From positions 4,344,001 to 4,408,000 of the forward strand of contig JAJNNQ010000002.1 of the NCBI GenBank assembly GCA_027886175.1: DNA of 64,000 nt, in the 5' to 3' direction. Source of the DNA: Phylloscopus collybita. Its lineage: Eukaryota; Chordata; Aves; Passeriformes; Phylloscopidae. The notes beneath the pieces are model-generated. The model was given only the letters and a program-made list of their open reading frames with translations. It did not search any database and was not told the origin of the DNA. The position numbers and the translations under genes were made by a program. Below are positions 58,559 through 64,000 of this stretch, piece by piece; positions within the stretch are counted from its first letter, which is position 1, and each line of letters starts with the position of its first letter.

Positions 58559-61500
58559 GTACATACTTCTGAATGGCAGAAATTGGCATTCATCTCTCCA
58601 GGCAGGTTTCTGAAATGTATACTGTCCTTTAAATGATTCCTTAATATTTAATATTGTGGTAGGATGAAGTCTGATTTTATGGTTAAAAATGTCAATTTTC
58701 ACAGCTGATTGAACTTGTTTAAATGGCAAGCAGTTTACTTGTATCGAAAACCATATAAACAAATCAACTTATTTACTGACATTAAAAGAAGAGGGTACTT
58801 TATACTCCAAAGCCTTTCAGTTTTTGAAACTGAAAATGAGCTCAGATGACTAAGTTCATTTTGCAGTTTCCCCCCGCAATGGCAGATTGATTGTAGTTTA
58901 TAAAACAAGCCCATGTATCTGGCAGAAAAAGGAATTGCTTAAGATGCTAAGCCACCCTTTCAAAAGTTCTCCGTAATTAATTATCAGCTGCTTGCAAGTC
59001 CATTCTGTTTTTCCTTTTGTTTGTATTACTTTAATGGTGACTATAACATACATATAATGAGAAAAGCTGTGTCTTATAAACATACAAATAAATCTTAAGA
59101 CTTTAAGCAGGATTAGGCAAGCTAAAAAAAAACCAAAACCCACCCTGAAATCCAGATGCGTGGAATCACAGAATCAGCTTTGTTAATGCATTCCTAACTC
59201 TGAAGCCAATTAAAGCATTCATGGACATGAAGGAACCAGAGTTCATACTGGCACATATTTCCTCTGCCTCTGCATAAAAATAGCTGGAAGATTCTGATGT
59301 CTGTGCTATTGAAAAAAAAAAAAAAAAGAAAGAAAAAGAAAGAAAAAAAAGAAAGGTATTTTATATTGATTCAAGGCATCGGGGAATATAAAGAGATCTG
59401 GATGTGGCTAGTAAGCCTCCTGCCTCATTAATTAGTGTAAGGTCCTTACCAAAAGTTCTGGTGTATGGAGGAGTTTGAAATACATCCATTAGAGGGCAAT
59501 GCACTATCCATAGTGATGTCCTAGAGACCGAGCAGCAGCAGGAGCTTCAGGAGGGGGCAAAGAGAAGGGCAGAAATGATAGTCAAAGAGAAAATTCAAGA
59601 AGGAGGCCTTGGGTGGTGCCAGGAAGATGTGCTGGATGATGTGAGCCAAAAGCAAATGCAGATGAACGGAGGGGAACATGGAGCACCAGACCTCTGACAA
59701 CAGCTGGTTGATGGGACCTACTGGTTTGTCCTCAAAGGAAGGCAGCCCAAGAGGGGACATGTCAGGACAGTTGCCATCAGCAGCTGGGTGACCCTCATGC
59801 AGCATCCACAGGCACTGACCTGTGGGAACTCATTCAACTGATAACTGAGATCAGTTTTTAATAGTTAAAAGGCCTTAAAATTCTGAGCTTACAAGGGGAA
59901 TCACTATTTGCCTCTGAAAGCTGAAAACAGTGGGATAATATTCATCTCTACCATTGTTCCCAGGGGCACGATGCTTTTAAGGAGCTTGTTTGCCTTCCAG
60001 TTCTTGTCCCCAGGGCTACTGAATTTGCTGTCTGAGGCAACTGCTAAGGCTCCCCTGGAGGACTTTGATTCCCCATCACCTTCCCACAGTGCTGATGGAT
60101 CTGCTTCTTTGGAGACTTTCCTGGGAGCAGCCCCAAGATGAGGAAACCATTCCAACCTGCCATGCCTGGAGATGCCCCCAATCACCCATCCCAGGCTAGA
60201 CAGAGGTCCACAGCCTGGCTCAACCGCTTCCAGGAGACATCAACCCACCTCCCTGGCTGGAGCTTGCAGGGCTGCTCTCAGCAGGCAGCTGGGATATGGC
60301 CTCCTCTTCTTTTCAGAAGAGGGTTTGCCCATGTGGATGACAGCATGGCTGTGGCACTTGGCAGGGAGACAGGAGGGTGGATGGCAGCCTGCTGTGGTCG
60401 CTTGTCCAGGCACAGCCTCAGGAAGCACTGGCTGGGAGCTAAGGAGCAGCACTGTGAGTCTTCCTCACTGACCACCTTTTCATTGCACAGAGCTCTGAAT
60501 GATGGGGCAGAAATTGCTCAGTGAAGAGAGAGTGAAGAAGGCGCTTGGATATCACTGAGACGGCTGCTTTCAAGAGAAGAGTAATTTGTCTAATATACAA
60601 TCTGTCACCCTCCATTCGTGCTGGAAAAGTGAGGAGCTGCTGGAAACCAACCACACATATGGCGACATTGCTCCATCATTAGCTTGGGTAGGAGACAAAT
60701 CTCCCCGCATGGCTTTGGCATGCTGCACTGCAAACACTTATCTCTTGGGCTCGTGTTAAAGACTGGCCAAGATGGACCTTTCTTTCCACCTGCTTTCCCT
60801 CACAGTCTGTGTTGTCACCACACAGCCTCCATCAGGAAATAAATGTTTCTCCTAACTCCAAGCGACTTGTCCCTGGAAAAGTTAAGTGGTTGCACTGGGG
60901 AGCTATATGCGATATATTTGATGAAGCAAAACCCAGTATATATACGTACATATAAATCAGCTGTTTTGGCTCCCAGTGCAACTCCTCACTGAATCAAAAA
61001 ACACCTCTGGAAGTTTCATCTTCTGTGACATTTTAGAGTGTGCAGAAATCACCTTCTGGGTGCTTGTGGATTTTTTCCTCTGGTTCTTCCTTCACTGCAG
61101 TGTTTTCCTAATAACTGTCTCCAAATGGAGCTCTTCCCACTTACTGGGATTTCCTCAGGCTTCATTTTGAAGGACCAATGAGGAGTATTTATTACACTAA
61201 TAATAATAATTAAATAACTGCTAATTCAATTACCATGTCTAATAATGACGATAACTGCCTGCAAATTGTTCTTTCAGGGCTCTCCCTACAGCAACAGAAA
61301 TTTTATGGTGGCTCTCCTGAAGATGCCTGAGGGCTCTGCATAAATATTAATGGGAAGTGGGGGTCTGGGTCCTCCTGACAGCATTGAAATACTCAACCCC
61401 ACTGGACAGAGGCTCACACACAGCAGTTTGGAGGTGGTGTAACTCCAACATCGGCAGAGTTATTTCAGATTTACTCCAGGGCAGCCAGGAGCAGAGTCAG

Positions 61501-62240
61501 GCTCTGATCACTTAGCAGAGCCTATAAAGCAGCGACGCATCCACCTGACTTCCTGTGAGCCTCGACGCCTCCACGTCAATCAAACCTGAGGCCAGACCCT
61601 CTCACTCTCCTCTGGCATTCAGACCTACGGCCAGCCTCCACTAAATATTTTATTTATATTGGGTGTGGCTGAAACAAGTTTATGTTGGGCGAGGGGTGGT
61701 GGTGTGTTGGAGCACACGCCGTCCACAAGGGCCCTCTGTGCGCGCTGGCTCCGCTCCCCTCCGGCAGCTGCAGTCAGGCCCAGGTGTGCACAAACACCCT
61801 CACACGGCGCTCCGGCCGTCCTCATCTGCCAAAGACAGCAGCGAGCCTTTAAAAGGGCTGGGGGATGCAGACCCCACAAGAGAAACCCCACCCCAGAAGG
61901 AGATGTTTCAGGAGGGCTAGCTGGCTCCTGTCTCCTTTTGCAACCAGCAGATTTTGCTTCTGGCTTGGACTGCGGGAAGGTGCAAGGGCATGAAACCGCT
62001 TTGGCAGCAAAATAAACTTCAGGACTAAATGAATTATGTTTTCTTGGAAAAAAGGACCCGGCACAATAAAGTAAAATAACGTAATCTTTCCGTGCCACCA
62101 GTCTTCCTCAGCCTTGCCCCTTTCCCAAAGCACAGGACAGCAGGCTGCCTTGCTGTTTGCCTAGGAAAACCAGCTCTCAGGTCATTATTCTGATGCACAA
62201 ACACACTGCCAGGTCTACAGAGCTGGCTCAGCTGCCTGGA
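58559..62240. other. Intergenic, nothing recognised
   Basis: It holds AT-rich unique DNA at 58620-59110, an A-rich AAAGAAAG patch at 59311-59355 and a small GC-rich patch at 61715-61830. No exon was recognised. Confidence 0.45.
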
Positions 62241-62249
62241 TCGTGGATG

Positions 62250-62480
62250 AAATTTTATTCCAATAACACAGAGGCGGGTTTCTCTTTATGCTAATCCCCC
62301 AGGCTTCAGGGTGTCACGGTGCAGGGGAAGCACAAAATCATGCTTTATGAGTGTGATCTGTCTGCAGACTCAGTATCACTTCCCTCCCAATCTTACCTGC
62401 CACAGTCAGCCAGAGATCATAAATACACCCCTAATGCCACGATTAGCATACGCTCTTGAAAGAAAATTGTGCTTGTAGCA
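62250..62480. promoter_or_regulatory. Candidate conserved non-coding element with inverted TATGCTAATC sites
   Basis: TATGCTAATC at 62287-62296 and its exact reverse complement GATTAGCATA at 62441-62450 flank a repeat-free stretch. The words combine a POU-like ATGCTAAT and a bicoid-type TAATC core. Regulatory function is inferred. Confidence 0.3.
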
Positions 62481-64000
62481 AGAGTCCCTGAGGGCCAGTA
62501 TCAACAGAGAGACATTACAGAGAGAAACTGGAGATCAGGGCTGAGCTTTCAAGTCCGTGCTCCCTCGCTAGGCAATGGTCTCTGCAGAGATTATTCCTGC
62601 TTTTATCAGGAACAGACGTTGCAGAAGTACTGCACATGTTGACTCTGCTTTGACTTATGGTTAGACCATCTTTTTGGTGGGGCAATAATCAGTGCCAGGC
62701 TTTCAGCTCTGCGCTTCACTAAATCTGGCTGAATAATTACAAAAACCCCAAAACCAACCGCCCTATTATTTAGCTTAATATTTTTGCTCTTCTCCGTTGG
62801 TTTTATAAGCTGCTCCTGGCAAAGGGAACCAACTCTCTTGCCAGTTCTGACAAGATAGATTGACAGGGTCCCTGCACAAAGCAAGGAGGACAGATGAAGG
62901 AGAGGAGAAAGCAAAGGTGAGGAACAAGACCTGGTCTTTGATTTGGATGTTTGCCATCTCAAAGCGAGGTCCCATTTTTTCTTAAGGGCTTGCAGCTGGG
63001 GTGCAATGCACTGCAAACCCTCCCCAGCAGCCTTGGAGGAGTGTGGGTTTGTCTATTGCCTGCTCTAACAAGCCTTTGATCTTGCTGAGACTTCTAATGG
63101 GATCCAATTGCAACCGTAATCATAAATAAGTGAAAAATATAAAATAGGTAACAAAAGCCACATAAATGTGTTGCCACTCGAAGGTTTCAAATTCCTGCCT
63201 TACTCAGCGTGGTGTGCTGAAATAAATGGAAACAGCAGACCTGCTGAGGAGGAATAGTGACATTTTGTGGTGCCTGATTTGTGATGCAATGGGGATGCTG
63301 GGGGGCGGTGGGGACAAATTTTCACTTTATATTCTGCTCAAATGAGACAAAGATTACAGTTAGGAGTCAAGTAGTATCAAATTATTTATTGAATTCTGTT
63401 GGGGTGGAGAGGGTATTTGCTCTTTTTTTCAGAAAAAAATATTGATTTTAAGGATGGCTTTGATATCAATTAGGCTCAACATGAGAGACAGGCAGTCACT
63501 TTGTATAGGGAATTTAATTAAAAGCTCTGTACTTAGTCAGAAGAGTGTTCTAAGGATAAAATTGTTTTCCCCCTTTGGGTCAATTTTCTGTTATGTTTGT
63601 ATAATGCAATTAAAGAAGGACCCATGCCAAGCAATACTGATGCCTGGTATAAAACTGTCCATACATAATGACTGACTTCTTGGACTTCCAGTCCACAATA
63701 GATTAACGAGTGTTAGCTGCATTTAGATGTGGCTGTCTTTTGTTTTATTGCTACAAGAACACATTCTTACAGGTGCACACCTCTTACAAGGCCCTACAAG
63801 GACTGCTTAGGCACAAGGTAGGAAATTATGAGAAAGGTGTAATTCTACAAAACTCCTTCCTTTTGAAAAAATAGAAAGTAAAAACTGACTTGATCTAAAG
63901 CAGTTGGAGTTCACAGATAATTACTAGTAAGAGGACCATCTCAGAGCTTGTAACTAAGATTAATATTTAATATAAAAGAAGGACAAATCTGCCATAAATG
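62481..64000. other. Intergenic, nothing recognised
   Basis: AT-rich sequence without a recognised gene or repeat up to the right edge. Confidence 0.45.

Overview
The window looks like avian nuclear DNA, most likely from a songbird. The evidence is several truncated CR1 LINE 3' ends, a solo ERVL-type LTR resembling families abundant in passerine genomes, a long CpG island, splice-signal gene structure and low coding density. Nothing prokaryotic, plasmid-borne or operon-like is visible.

Only one protein-coding exon can be supported. It is a 52-nt signal-peptide exon on the minus strand (17775-17826) that ends in a consensus splice donor. Its translation, MFASWLTFALLWGTFCA plus one base, resembles the start of activin receptor type-2B (ACVR2B), including the phase-1 split of the next glycine codon. 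The exon sits in a CpG island (about 16.06-19.16 kb) that would hold the promoter and 5' UTR. Positions 1-17774 would then be intron 1; no exon 2 was recognised, so the rest of the gene lies beyond the left edge.

Layout: 1-16 kb is putative intron 1, with two antisense CR1 fragments, a (CTTT)n microsatellite, a perfect 228-bp tandem duplication and an AT-rich homeodomain-site-rich stretch at 14.0-14.9 kb. From 16.06 to 19.16 kb is the CpG island with a G23 run, trinucleotide pyrimidine/purine tracts, an A19 leader just before the start codon and exon 1. From 19.16 to 20.78 kb is a G-rich TTTAGGGG-containing minisatellite. From 20.8 to 64 kb no gene could be recognised. That part carries ancient SINE/LINE-like relics, three further CR1 pieces, the solo LTR at 32340-33092 with perfect 5-bp target-site duplications, homopolymer tracts and several AT-rich stretches that look like conserved non-coding DNA.

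No new gene system was found. The most checkable observations are the solo LTR, the identical 228-bp duplication, the promoter-proximal minisatellite, the poly(A) leader and the palindromic homeodomain-type sites in gene-poor DNA that may regulate the receptor gene. Gene identity, transcription start and conservation claims are inference from reading alone.
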